This document shows positions 31,460 to 41,185 of a stretch of 64,000 nucleotides of DNA, one piece after another. Within the stretch, counting starts at the first letter, position 1; each line of letters opens with the position of its first letter. The DNA lies in contig NZ_SISG01000001.1 in the NCBI RefSeq assembly GCF_004310685.1, positions 868,001 through 932,000 of the forward strand. The letters are read 5' to 3'. This stretch comes from Glaciihabitans arcticus. Its GTDB lineage: Bacteria; Actinomycetota; Actinomycetes; Actinomycetales; Microbacteriaceae. The position numbers and the translations under genes were made by a program. The notes below the pieces were generated by a model, which was not told the DNA's origin, ran no database searches, and saw only the letters and a list, made by a program, of their open reading frames with translations.

Positions 31460-33013
31460 CTAGGCGCGACCGCCGTCGACGGAACGCAGCACGGGATGAT
31501 CACTCTCGGGCACAAGCACCTCGGTATCGCGATTGAGGCTCTCTCCTCGGAAGAAGGGCTTCGAACCCGCGAAGAAGAACCAGATGACCATGAGCACAAT
31601 GCCGATGGCGAGGGATCCGATGCCGACGACGAACACTCCCCCGACGCCGAACAGCACCGTGTAGCCGTAGTCCGGGTCGAACATGTCGATCGCCGAGAAC
31701 ACGAACGCGGCCGTGAGCATCAGCGCTCCGACGAGCGGGAAGAGGAATGTGAAGACGACGTTGTGGGCGTTGTCGAAGAGCTCGCGCCGAAAGTACCAGA
31801 CGCACGCGAACCCGGTGATCGCGTAGTAGAAGGCGATGGCGAGGCCGAGCGAGAGGATCGTGTCGGAGAGGAAGTCCTCGCTGATGATCGTCATCCCGAC
31901 ATAGAAGACCGTGGAGACGACGCCCATCACGAACGTGGAGAAGGCCGGAGTGCGGTACTTCGGGTGCACCTTGCCGAATCGTGCGGGCAGCGCCTTGTAG
32001 GCCGCCATGGCGAGCGTGCCGCGCGCGGTGGGCAGGATCGTCGTCTGGGTGGAGGAGATTGCCGAGACCATGACCGCGACGACCAGCAGCCATGCCCACG
32101 GGCCGAACAGCACGTCCTTGAGAGCGAAGAAGACGTCTTCGGCGTTGTCCTCGTTGCCGAGGCCCAGCGCGCCCGAGCCGAGTCCCGCGTAGGCCATCGC
32201 GGCGACGGTCACCCCGACGTAGGTCACGAGCAGGATGACCGTGGAGAGGATCGCGGCCCGGCCGGGGGTGCGCTCCGGGTCCTTGGTCTCCTCGTTGAGC
32301 GCGAGACAGGTGTCCCAGCCCCAGTAGATGAAGAGGGCGAGCAGGATCGCCTCGATGAACCCAGAGAATGACTCGAACGCGAACGGGTTGAACCAACTCG
32401 CGTCCGGCATGGTCGCACCTTCCGGCGCAGTGCCGGTCGCGACCGCGACGATCGCGGCGACCACGAAGATCAGGAGCGCGAGGTACTGGATGCCGAGCAG
32501 CACGTTCTGCAGCTTCTCGCCGATCTCGGTGCCGCGGTAGCTGATGTACGTCATCAGCGCGATGAAGACCACACCGGTCGCGGTGACGATGACGTCGTTC
32601 TTCGCGATCTCGGGGTTCACGAGCAGCCAGAAGTACTTGCCGCCGATCTGGGCGAGGTTCGCGAGCACGACCATGCCGGCGACGGCGACACCCCAGCCGC
32701 CCATCCAGCCCACCCAGGGCCCGAAGGCCTTCGTCGCCCAGGTGAAGGTAGTGCCGCAGTCCGGAATGGCCCGGTTGAGCTCGCGATAGGCGAAAGCGAT
32801 GAGGAACATCGGGATGAAGGCGATGATGAACGCGATGGGCGCCTGCGCTCCTACTGCGAGCACCACGAAGCCGAGGGTAGCGGCCAGCGAGTAGACGGGA
32901 GCCGTCGAGGCGAGACCGATGACCGTGGAGCCGACCAGGCCCAGGGTGCCCGTGGCCAGCCCCTTGCCGGTGGGGGCTGCGGATGCGGGGCTGGTGCGAT
33001 TTGGCTCAGACAT
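31460..33013 (-). CDS. APC family amino acid permease
   Basis: A 517-residue transporter with about 12 membrane helices. The start of the transport core reads LGLVGSTVIGLASTAPVYS, the unwound first helix typical of APC permeases, followed by FRELNRAIPDCGTTFTWA (helix 2-3 loop). It imports amino acids or related amines by cation symport or exchange; the substrate is unknown. ATG 33013 has an excellent AGGAGG ribosome-binding site 6 nt upstream, so this message has a leader, unlike many neighbours. The C-terminal 30 residues are cytoplasmic and charged. Confidence 0.92.
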   Translation of the reverse strand: MSEPNRTSPASAAPTGKGLATGTLGLVGSTVIGLASTAPVYSLAATLGFVVLAVGAQAPIAFIIAFIPMFLIAFAYRELNRAIPDCGTTFTWATKAFGPWVGWMGGWGVAVAGMVVLANLAQIGGKYFWLLVNPEIAKNDVIVTATGVVFIALMTYISYRGTEIGEKLQNVLLGIQYLALLIFVVAAIVAVATGTAPEGATMPDASWFNPFAFESFSGFIEAILLALFIYWGWDTCLALNEETKDPERTPGRAAILSTVILLVTYVGVTVAAMAYAGLGSGALGLGNEDNAEDVFFALKDVLFGPWAWLLVVAVMVSAISSTQTTILPTARGTLAMAAYKALPARFGKVHPKYRTPAFSTFVMGVVSTVFYVGMTIISEDFLSDTILSLGLAIAFYYAITGFACVWYFRRELFDNAHNVVFTFLFPLVGALMLTAAFVFSAIDMFDPDYGYTVLFGVGGVFVVGIGSLAIGIVLMVIWFFFAGSKPFFRGESLNRDTEVLVPESDHPVLRSVDGGRA

Positions 33014-33073
33014 CGTTGTCCTCCTCGGGTTACCTTCGCAGCCTACAACTGTGCGGCCCGCGCGTGACAGGCT

Positions 33074-33961
33074 ATGGGGATGGCTGCGGTGAGTTTCGAG
33101 ATGGGGAGCGGGGCATCCCGAACAGACTGGGACGCGACGAGTCTCGAACTGCTGGCCACCACGCTCGAGCGGTGGCAGCTCACCCCGGGCCAGACGCTCA
33201 CCGGCGGGGTCTCGGCGTTGGTGCTCGAGGTCACGCAGGCCAACGGCTCCCCCGCCGTGCTCAAGCTCGGCTTCCCGCACGTCGAGGCGATCGGCGAGGC
33301 GCTGGGCCTCGAGGCCTTCGGCCCGGAGCTGGCGCCCCGGGTGCTGCGTCAGGACGCCTGGACCTGGGCGTTGCTGCTCGAATCGGTCATGCCGGGAACA
33401 TCGCTGCTCGATCCCGAGCTGGCTATGGATGACGCGCTCGCCGCAGCGGCCGCCCTGCACACGCGTCTCACAGCGCGCCGCGCGCCTGGCGGCATCCCGA
33501 CGCTCGCGAGCGCGATGTCCCACTACTCGCGTGGAGCGGTGAGCAGGCTCCCCGCACAGCTGCCTGCGCTCGAGTCCCTCGGAGTCGCCGAGCTCGTGCG
33601 CGCGGGCATCGCGCAGCTCGGCAGCCTCGCCGCGGACGACGTGCCGCCCGTGCTGCTGCACGGCGACTTCAACCCGAACAACGTGCTGCGCTCGGGAGAC
33701 GGCTGGCGGGTCATCGACCCGAAGCCGCTGGTCGGCGATCCCGCGTACGACCTGTGGCCGCTCGTCGCGCAGTTGCCGGGAGAGACGCTCCGCTACCGCG
33801 TCGGCCGCATGGCGGAACTGACCGGGCTGTCTGCCGAGCGCATCGTGGCCTGGGGACTCGTCCGTACGGCGCTCGACGTGTCCTGGGCGCTCGAGGACGG
33901 CCTCGACGCCGAGGCGCAGGCCGCGTCGCTGCGCGAGTGGTCAGCCCTGACGCAATCGTAG
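33074..33961 (+). CDS. Aminoglycoside phosphotransferase-like kinase (APH(6) type)
   Basis: A 295-residue APH-fold kinase with the catalytic loop LLHGDFNPNNVL (about residues 195-206), metal-binding VIDPKPLVGDPAYDL (about 213-227). The arrangement is that of streptomycin 6-kinase-like proteins, yet many of these phosphorylate other hydroxyl compounds, so resistance should not be assumed. It starts at ATG 33074 or 33080. It overlaps the tail of the convergent rRNA methyltransferase gene by 21 bases. Confidence 0.87.
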   Translation: MGMAAVSFEMGSGASRTDWDATSLELLATTLERWQLTPGQTLTGGVSALVLEVTQANGSPAVLKLGFPHVEAIGEALGLEAFGPELAPRVLRQDAWTWALLLESVMPGTSLLDPELAMDDALAAAAALHTRLTARRAPGGIPTLASAMSHYSRGAVSRLPAQLPALESLGVAELVRAGIAQLGSLAADDVPPVLLHGDFNPNNVLRSGDGWRVIDPKPLVGDPAYDLWPLVAQLPGETLRYRVGRMAELTGLSAERIVAWGLVRTALDVSWALEDGLDAEAQAASLREWSALTQS

Positions 33962-34780
33962 GGCATACAAAGCCACCGCGCTCGCCGAAGCGACGTTCAG
34001 CGAATCCACCCCGTGCAGCATCGGGATGGTGACGACCATGTCGGCGTGGTCGAGGGCGGCGCGGCTCAGGCCGTCACCCTCCGAGCCCATCAGGATGGCG
34101 ATCTTCTCCGGGCCGTCCTGTTCACGCACAGTGTGCTCGAACACATCGAGCGAGACCGCGTCGTCGGCGAGGGCGAGCGCCGCCACGTGGAATCCGGCAT
34201 CCCGAAACAGGGCTGACGCCTCCGGCCACTCCGGCAGCCGCGTCCACGGCACCTGCAGCACCGTGCCCATGCTCACGCGCACCGAGCGGCGGTACAGCGG
34301 GTCGGCGCAGCGCGGCGTGATGAGCACGGCGTCGGCGCCGAGCCCCGCGACCGACCGGAAGATCGCGCCCACGTTGGTGTGGTCGACGATGTCCTCGAGG
34401 ATCACCACGCGCCGCGCGTTCGCGAGCAGCTCTGCAACGGGGGCGAGTGGCGGTCGGTGCATCGACGCGATCGCGCCACGGTGCATCTCGAAGCCGGTGA
34501 GCTTTTCGAGCAGTGCGGAACTGCCCACGAACACCGGCACGTCGAAGTCGCGCAGAAGCGTCTCGACCTCGGGCAGCCACTGCTCAAGAATCAAGGCCGA
34601 GCGGGGGACGTGACCGGCGGCGAGGGCGCGCGCGATGACCTTGGTCGACTCGGCGATGTACAGCCCGCCGGCCGGCTCGCTGACCCGGCGCAGCGCGACA
34701 TCGGTGAGGGAGCGGTAGTCCTCAAGTCCGGGGCCTTCGGAGGGCGACTCGTCGAGGCTCTCGATGCGCTGGATTCTCAT
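33941..34780 (-). CDS. TrmH/SpoU family RNA 2'-O-methyltransferase
   Basis: A 279-residue SPOUT methyltransferase. Motif 1 NVGAIFRSVAGLGAD (about residues 147-161), motif 2 MGSEGDGLS (about 232-240) and motif 3 IPMLHGVDSLNVASA (about 253-267) build the knotted SAM site. Residues 1-100 form an N-terminal substrate-binding domain. It methylates ribose 2'-OH of rRNA or tRNA; the exact nucleotide is unknown. The ATG at 34780 lacks an obvious ribosome-binding site (GGACCCCGC precedes it), but the next upstream in-frame region reads across the sirtuin leader. It overlaps the APH-type gene at its 3' end. Confidence 0.92.
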   Translation of the reverse strand: MRIQRIESLDESPSEGPGLEDYRSLTDVALRRVSEPAGGLYIAESTKVIARALAAGHVPRSALILEQWLPEVETLLRDFDVPVFVGSSALLEKLTGFEMHRGAIASMHRPPLAPVAELLANARRVVILEDIVDHTNVGAIFRSVAGLGADAVLITPRCADPLYRRSVRVSMGTVLQVPWTRLPEWPEASALFRDAGFHVAALALADDAVSLDVFEHTVREQDGPEKIAILMGSEGDGLSRAALDHADMVVTIPMLHGVDSLNVASASAVALYALRLRQG

Positions 34781-34883
34781 GCGGGGTCCGTTCGGCTGGA
34801 AAAGAAAAGGGGAAAGCCGCGCGCACTGCCAGCAATCGGAAACAAACTGGAAAACTCTGGTGTTTAGTCTAGAGACACAGGCT

Positions 34884-34902
34884 TGACCAGAATTCGTGGT
34901 CA
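34884..34902. promoter_or_regulatory. Inverted repeat in sirtuin leader
   Basis: TGACCA-GAATTCG-TGGTCA is a perfect 6-bp palindrome with a 7-nt centre, 16 nt before the sirtuin ATG. It could be an operator or a small RNA hairpin covering the leader. Confidence 0.4.
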
Positions 34903-34918
34903 GAAACGGGGGAACGGG

Positions 34919-35767
34919 ATGACGCAGCAGACCATTCCCGCAGCAACCCCGCACACTGCGGCTCTCGATGCCGCCATCGAACTCCTGGACGGGCGTGAGG
35001 TCGCGGTTCTCACCGGGGCGGGCCTCAGCACGGATTCGGGAATCCCCGACTATCGCGGCGAGGGTGCGCCCGTGCGCAACCCGATGACCTTCTCGCAGTA
35101 CCTTTCCGACGTCGAGTACCGCAAGCGATACTGGGCGGGCAGCCATCTGGGCTGGAAGCGTTTCGCGGGCTCCGCCCCGAACGCCGGCCACCTCGCCCTC
35201 GCCGAGCTGGAGAACGGCGGCGTGATCAACGGCGTCATCACCCAGAACGTGGACGGCCTGCACCTGCGCGCCGGATCCCAGCGTGTTGTCGACCTGCACG
35301 GCTCGATGGATCGCGTCACCTGCCTGCAGTGCAGCCAGATGTACGCGCGCGCCGACATCGCGGCTCGACTGACCGCGGCCAACCCGTGGCTCGAGCGCGG
35401 TGACGATCTCGCCCTCAATCCCGACGGCGACGTGCAGATCGAGAGCTACGACGATTTCGTGGTGCCGGACTGCAGCGTGTGCGGCGGGGTGCTCAAGCCC
35501 GATGTCGTGTTCTTCGGCGAGTTCGTGCCGCTCGAACGCTTCAGTGAGGCCACGGCTCTCGTGCAGCGCGCCGAGGCGCTCGTGATCGCCGGTTCCTCGC
35601 TCGTCGTGAACTCGGGCATCCGCCTGCTCGAGAAGGCCACCCGTCGCAAGGTTCCGGTCATCATCATCAACCGCGGCATCACCAAGGGCGACAGCCGCGC
35701 TGCCGTTAAGATCGAAGCCGGAACGTCGGAGACCCTCGCCGCCTTTGTGGAGCGACTGGTCCACTAG
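34919..35767 (+). CDS. Sir2-type NAD-dependent protein deacetylase
   Basis: A 282-residue sirtuin. It has GAGLSTDSGIPDYRG (about residues 34-48) for NAD binding, TQNVDGLH (about 119-126), the catalytic HG (about 139) and two zinc pairs C-L-Q-C and C-S-V-C-G-G (about 147-150 and 199-204). It removes acyl groups from protein lysines in the cytoplasm, releasing nicotinamide. The ATG at 34919 is preferred to 34883: the latter lies before the inverted repeat, the former has GGGGGAACGGG upstream. The histidine-phosphatase gene follows after 31 nt and may share the message. Confidence 0.94.
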   Translation: MTQQTIPAATPHTAALDAAIELLDGREVAVLTGAGLSTDSGIPDYRGEGAPVRNPMTFSQYLSDVEYRKRYWAGSHLGWKRFAGSAPNAGHLALAELENGGVINGVITQNVDGLHLRAGSQRVVDLHGSMDRVTCLQCSQMYARADIAARLTAANPWLERGDDLALNPDGDVQIESYDDFVVPDCSVCGGVLKPDVVFFGEFVPLERFSEATALVQRAEALVIAGSSLVVNSGIRLLEKATRRKVPVIIINRGITKGDSRAAVKIEAGTSETLAAFVERLVH

Positions 35768-35798
35768 CACCGCCGCGTTCCCCTACCGGAGGAACACG

Positions 35799-36437
35799 AT
35801 GACCCTGATCTACCTCGTGCGCCACGGCGAGACCGACTGGAATCTCGCGCGTCGCATCCAGGGCTCGACCGACATCGACCTGAACGACACCGGTCGCGCG
35901 CAGGCCCTCGCCACGGGGCGCCTGCTCGCCCGCCGCGACTGGGACGCCATCGTCTCGAGCCCGCTCTCCCGCGCCCGGGAGACCGCGCAGATCATCGCCG
36001 CCGAGGTCGGGCTCGGTGAGCCGGAACTGGTGCCTGCTCTCGCCGAGCGCCAGTACGGCGCCGCGGAAGGGCTCGACTACACGCAGATCGACGCGCTGTT
36101 CCCGGGCGACACCGAGGTGCCCGGGCGGGAGACGCGCGAGGAGGTCACCGACCGGGTGCTGCCCGCGATCGTCGCCCTCGCCGAAGCGCACCCGGACAAG
36201 GCCATCATCGTGGTGAGCCACGGCGGAGTGATCCGTTCGGTTCTGTCCGAGATCGCCCCCGACGACTACCAGGCGCGCGACGGCCGCATCCGCAACGGTT
36301 CGATCCACAGCTTCGCGCACACCGACGGCACCCTCGACCTGATCATGTTCGATGACCCGATCGAGATCGAGTCCCTCGACTGCGCGACCGACGATCTCGT
36401 CGACCAGAACGCGCTCGAATCGCGCGAGGCTCGGTAG
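35799..36437 (+). CDS. Histidine phosphatase (phosphoglycerate mutase-like)
   Basis: A 212-residue histidine-phosphatase fold protein: the catalytic L-V-R-H-G-E-T-D-W-N (His about residue 8), R at LSRARETAQ, and the second catalytic His in VSHGGVIRS (about residue 146). These enzymes dephosphorylate small molecules or act as mutases; the length and the RRIQGSTDIDLND motif suggest a phosphatase (CobC/GpmB-like). ATG 35799 has a good ribosome-binding site (CCGGAGG). Lies 31 nt after the sirtuin gene and converges with the alpha/beta hydrolase 4 nt apart. Confidence 0.88.
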   Translation: MTLIYLVRHGETDWNLARRIQGSTDIDLNDTGRAQALATGRLLARRDWDAIVSSPLSRARETAQIIAAEVGLGEPELVPALAERQYGAAEGLDYTQIDALFPGDTEVPGRETREEVTDRVLPAIVALAEAHPDKAIIVVSHGGVIRSVLSEIAPDDYQARDGRIRNGSIHSFAHTDGTLDLIMFDDPIEIESLDCATDDLVDQNALESREAR

Positions 36438-36441
36438 ATCC

Positions 36442-37365
36442 TCAGGCTTTGATTGGGGGCTCGTCGACGACGCTTCCCTGGCCGAGGAAGTCGACGATGT
36501 AGCGCGCGGCGACGTGTGCCTTTTCGTAGTGGATGAGGTGACCGACATCCGGAATCACGTGCAGTGTCGCGTTCGGCATCATTGCCTGCAGTTCCTCGAG
36601 CTGGGCGACCGACGTGATCGAGTCGTGCTCCGCGCCAATGAGCAGGGTGGGCACATCGATGTTCGCGCCGACGGTGCTGATGTCCATGCTGACCGAGGCG
36701 TTGAAGGCGTCCACGACGGTCTCGCGGTCGGCGAAGTTGCCGAAGTAGGTGTGGTGCTGGTCGTGGATCCAGCGGCGCAGCTCGCGGTCGCGCGTGCGGG
36801 TGAGCGCCGAGCTCATGAACTGCACGATCACCCAGTGGCGCAGCATCCACTCCCCCGTGCGACGGGGCAGTTTCATCGAGAACGCGTAGAAAGCCATGGT
36901 CAGACGGGTGAGGAAGGCGTTCGGGCCCTCGAGCGCGGAGGCCGCGATCGGGTTGACCAGCACGAGCTTCTCGGTCGAGAGCAGTCCGTTCGCGACGCCC
37001 CAGGTCGAGATGATCGAGCCGAAGGAGTGCCCGAGAATGATCGACCTTCCGGTCAGGCCGAGTGCCTCGATGAACTGGCCGAGCCAGGCCGCATAGCCCG
37101 GGATGTCGTGGCCCACCTCGGTGAGCGGCGTCGAATCCCCGAAGCCCGGCATGTCGGGACCGATGATCCGCACGCCCCGGAACTGCGCGATGACCGGCTC
37201 GAGGCCGTGGTGTTCGCCGCGGTAGCCGTGCGCGACGACGATGGTGACCTCGGCGTCTTCGGGCCCGTAGACCCAGTAGTGGGTCTCGCTGCCGAGCACA
37301 GTAACGACGTCGGTGGTGATCTCGAGTTCGTCGAGCAGGGAGGCAAAAGGCGAGTGAACAGTCAT
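36442..37365 (-). CDS. Alpha/beta hydrolase
   Basis: A 307-residue alpha/beta hydrolase with the nucleophile elbow LGHSFGS (Ser about residue 111), an oxyanion HGYRGEHHG (about 46-54), and an acid/base pair suggested by LIGAEHDSI and IPDVGHLIHYE near the C-terminus. It has no signal peptide. Substrate unknown; the cap region (about 145-210) is helical. The start is ATG 37365 (TAGACT 8 nt upstream) rather than the TTG at 37374. A CGTTTGCA element lies at the start codon and a second copy stands before the divergent treS. Confidence 0.85.
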   Translation of the reverse strand: MTVHSPFASLLDELEITTDVVTVLGSETHYWVYGPEDAEVTIVVAHGYRGEHHGLEPVIAQFRGVRIIGPDMPGFGDSTPLTEVGHDIPGYAAWLGQFIEALGLTGRSIILGHSFGSIISTWGVANGLLSTEKLVLVNPIAASALEGPNAFLTRLTMAFYAFSMKLPRRTGEWMLRHWVIVQFMSSALTRTRDRELRRWIHDQHHTYFGNFADRETVVDAFNASVSMDISTVGANIDVPTLLIGAEHDSITSVAQLEELQAMMPNATLHVIPDVGHLIHYEKAHVAARYIVDFLGQGSVVDEPPIKA

Positions 37366-37407
37366 CGTTTGCAAGTCTAGGCTCGCGTTGCGCTACAAGC
37401 GTTTGCA
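37366..37407. promoter_or_regulatory. Two CGTTTGCA elements in the hydrolase/treS intergenic region
   Basis: CGTTTGCA is present at 37366-37373 and 37400-37407. The second sits in TACAAGCGTTTGCA (37394-37407), nearly palindromic and close to the LacI/CcpA-type operator pattern TGNAANCGNTNNCA on the minus strand. Spaced 34 bp, they could bind a sugar-responsive repressor of both genes. Confidence 0.5.
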
Positions 37408-37484
37408 CAGTCGCCCCTAAGCTCGAATAAGCAGACTCGACTGGCGCCCCTCCCGGCAGCGAGTCGCTCACCGAAAGGAGCACC

Positions 37485-39209
<1,725 letters not shown>

Positions 39210-39230
39210 CCGGGTGTCCGTAGTGCACTC

Positions 39231-39236
39231 TAGGGT
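39231..39236 (+). promoter_or_regulatory. -10 element TAGGGT, leaderless start
   Basis: TAGGGT, then TGCCTC, then the ATG of the exonuclease gene. Only 33 nt separate it from treS. Confidence 0.5.
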
Positions 39237-39242
39237 TGCCTC

Positions 39243-39932
39243 ATGAGCACCCCGTGGTTTGAGAGTCTTGGCGTTTTCGATCTCGAGACGACGGGAATCG
39301 ATGTGGAGACGAGTCGCATCGTCTCGGCCCATGTCGGCGTGATCAACGGACTTGGCGAGGTCGTCGAGCAGACCGATTGGCTCGCCGATCCCGGCATCGA
39401 GATCCCCTTCCAGGCGAGCGCTGTGCACGGCATCACCACGGAGCGCGCGAGGGCAGAGGGGCGTGCGGCGGCGGAGGTCGTGGCCGAGATCGTCGAGTCG
39501 CTGCGGGAGCTGTTCGCGCGGGGCATCCCGGTCACCATCTACAACGCGCCCTACGACCTGACCCTGCTGCACCGTGAAGCCCTTCGGTACGGCATAACGC
39601 CGCTCGACGGTCCGCTGCCGGTCATCGACCCGCTGGTGCTCGACAAGGCCGTGGACCGCTTCCGCAAGGGCAAGCGCACCCTCGAGGCTGCCGCCGAGTT
39701 CTACGGCGTGACGCTCACCGAGGCGCACGACGCCGGGGCCGATGCCCTCGCGGCCGGCCGCCTCGCGCAGGCGCTCGTGCGTCGCTACCCCGAGCAGCTC
39801 GATATCGACGTGGCCGACCTGCACGGACTGCAGGTGGGCTGGTGCGCCGACCAGTCCGGGAGCTTCCAGGAGTACATGCGCCGTGTGAAGGATCCGTCCT
39901 TCACCGCCCACGGCGGCTGGCCGGTCAGATAG
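39243..39932 (+). CDS. DnaQ-like 3'-5' exonuclease
   Basis: A 229-residue DEDDh exonuclease: FDLETTGID (residues 12-20, first D and E), TIYNAPYDLTLLH (second D, about 105), and EAHDAGADALAAG (H and last D, about 162-168). It degrades DNA or RNA from the 3' end. It is similar in build to the epsilon subunit but has no polymerase gene beside it, and could be a repair or RNA exonuclease (RNase T/oligoribonuclease-like). Last 40 residues lie outside the core. A terminator follows. Confidence 0.9.
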   Translation: MSTPWFESLGVFDLETTGIDVETSRIVSAHVGVINGLGEVVEQTDWLADPGIEIPFQASAVHGITTERARAEGRAAAEVVAEIVESLRELFARGIPVTIYNAPYDLTLLHREALRYGITPLDGPLPVIDPLVLDKAVDRFRKGKRTLEAAAEFYGVTLTEAHDAGADALAAGRLAQALVRRYPEQLDIDVADLHGLQVGWCADQSGSFQEYMRRVKDPSFTAHGGWPVR

Positions 39933-39948
39933 GTACGTTTTCAACAAA

Positions 39949-39981
39949 AAAGGCGCCCGGCTTTCGCCGGGCGCCTTTTTT
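39949..39981. terminator. Bidirectional Rho-independent terminator
   Basis: AAAGGCGCCCGGC and GCCGGGCGCCTTT form a 13-bp perfect stem with loop TTTC, flanked by A-runs and T-runs on both sides. It serves the exonuclease gene (plus) and the L31 gene (minus). Confidence 0.95.
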
Positions 39982-39990
39982 AGAGAACTA

Positions 39991-40239
39991 CTACTGTCCG
40001 AAGCCCTTGTAGCGCGAGTTGAACTTCTCGACGCGTCCCGCGGAGTCCATGATGCGCTGCTTGCCCGTGTAGAACGGGTGCGATGCAGAGGAGATCTCCA
40101 CGTCGATGACCGGGTAGGTCACGCCGTCGAGGTCGATCGTCTTGTCGCTCTTGACCGTCGAACGGGTCAGGAAGGTTTCGCCCGATGCGAGATCGCGGAA
40201 GACAACCGCGGTGTACTCGGGGTGGATGTCGGTCTTCAT
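39991..40239 (-). CDS. rpmE2: 50S ribosomal protein L31 type B
   Basis: An 82-residue L31. The start is [16 protein letters not shown] and the body has [17 protein letters not shown]. The zinc-binding cysteines of type-A L31 are missing, so this is the zinc-free paralogue that many bacteria use in low zinc. It forms a bridge between ribosomal subunits. The longer upstream frame is not used; ATG 40239 fits the family. In other actinomycetes the zinc-free L31 is repressed by Zur; no Zur box was searched for in the 131 nt upstream beyond noting that none is obvious. Confidence 0.95.
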   Translation of the reverse strand: MKTDIHPEYTAVVFRDLASGETFLTRSTVKSDKTIDLDGVTYPVIDVEISSASHPFYTGKQRIMDSAGRVEKFNSRYKGFGQ

Positions 40240-40370
40240 GGTGATTCCTTGGCTTCTTACGGAAATGGAGGGGACTTCTAGAAAATCAGGAGGCCTGCGC
40301 GCGCAGAAGCGGGAAGCCAAGGGTCAAGCCTACCAGAATCGGAGGCTGTGCCGGTATCTACACGCGGGTG

Positions 40371-41153
40371 TTACCGTGCGCGCGCCGTGTAGCGGCCGTC
40401 ATTCTCCGTGACCTCGAGGTCGAGGCCGAACGTCGAACCCAGGTTCTCCGCCGTGATGACGTCGGAGATGCGACCGGATGCGGTCACCCGGCCGTTCGCC
40501 AGCAGCAGCGCATGGGTGAACGCCGAGGGGATCTCCTCGACATGGTGGGTAACCATGACCATGCCGGGCGCCGACGGGGCACTCGCGTATCCGCTCAGCA
40601 GCTGCAGGAGCTCCTCACGGGCGCCGAGGTCAAGACTTGCGGCCGGTTCATCCAGCAGTAGCATCTCGGGGTCGGTCATCACGGCACGCGCGATCTGCAC
40701 CCGCTTCTGCTCACCGTCGCTCAGGTCGCCGAAACGACGGTTCTCGAGGTGGGCGAGCTTCCACTCGGCGAGAACGCGGCGGGCGCGCTTCACGTCGAGC
40801 TCTTCGTAGGTCTCGTTCCAACGGCCGGTGACCGAATAGGCGGCGGTCAGCACAACGTTCACGACGCGCTCGTCTGCGGGGATGCGCTTGGCGAGGGCGG
40901 TCGAGGCGAAGCCGATGCGCGGGCGCAGTTCGAAGACGTCTACCTTGCCGAGCTTCTCCCCCAACACCAGGGCAGTGCCCGAGCTCGGGTGAATCGACGC
41001 CGACGCGATCGAGAGCAGCGTGGTCTTGCCCGCACCGTTCGGCCCGAGGATCACCCAGCGTTCATCGCTGTCGACGGTCCAGGTGATGGAGTCGAGAATC
41101 CTGTTGCCGTCGCGCACGACCGAGACATCGTTGAGCTCTAAAACACTTGCCAT
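40371..41153 (-). CDS. Lone ABC transporter ATP-binding protein
   Basis: A 260-residue ATPase with Walker A GPNGAGKTT (residues 38-46), Q-loop-like FASTALAKR, signature LSDGEQKR (in place of LSGGQ), Walker B MLLLDEP, and H-loop VTHHVEE. The signature D/E replacement resembles the YfiH/ModF-type or iron-molybdate-like ATPases. No membrane permease gene is adjacent, so it may serve a distant one or act in the cytoplasm. ATG 41153 has a TAAGCT hexamer further upstream. Lies between L31 and glgM, both on the minus strand. Confidence 0.87.
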   Translation of the reverse strand: MASVLELNDVSVVRDGNRILDSITWTVDSDERWVILGPNGAGKTTLLSIASASIHPSSGTALVLGEKLGKVDVFELRPRIGFASTALAKRIPADERVVNVVLTAAYSVTGRWNETYEELDVKRARRVLAEWKLAHLENRRFGDLSDGEQKRVQIARAVMTDPEMLLLDEPAASLDLGAREELLQLLSGYASAPSAPGMVMVTHHVEEIPSAFTHALLLANGRVTASGRISDVITAENLGSTFGLDLEVTENDGRYTARAR

Positions 41154-41185
41154 GATGAGTCCAGCTTAGTTGCGGGTTACGCGTT

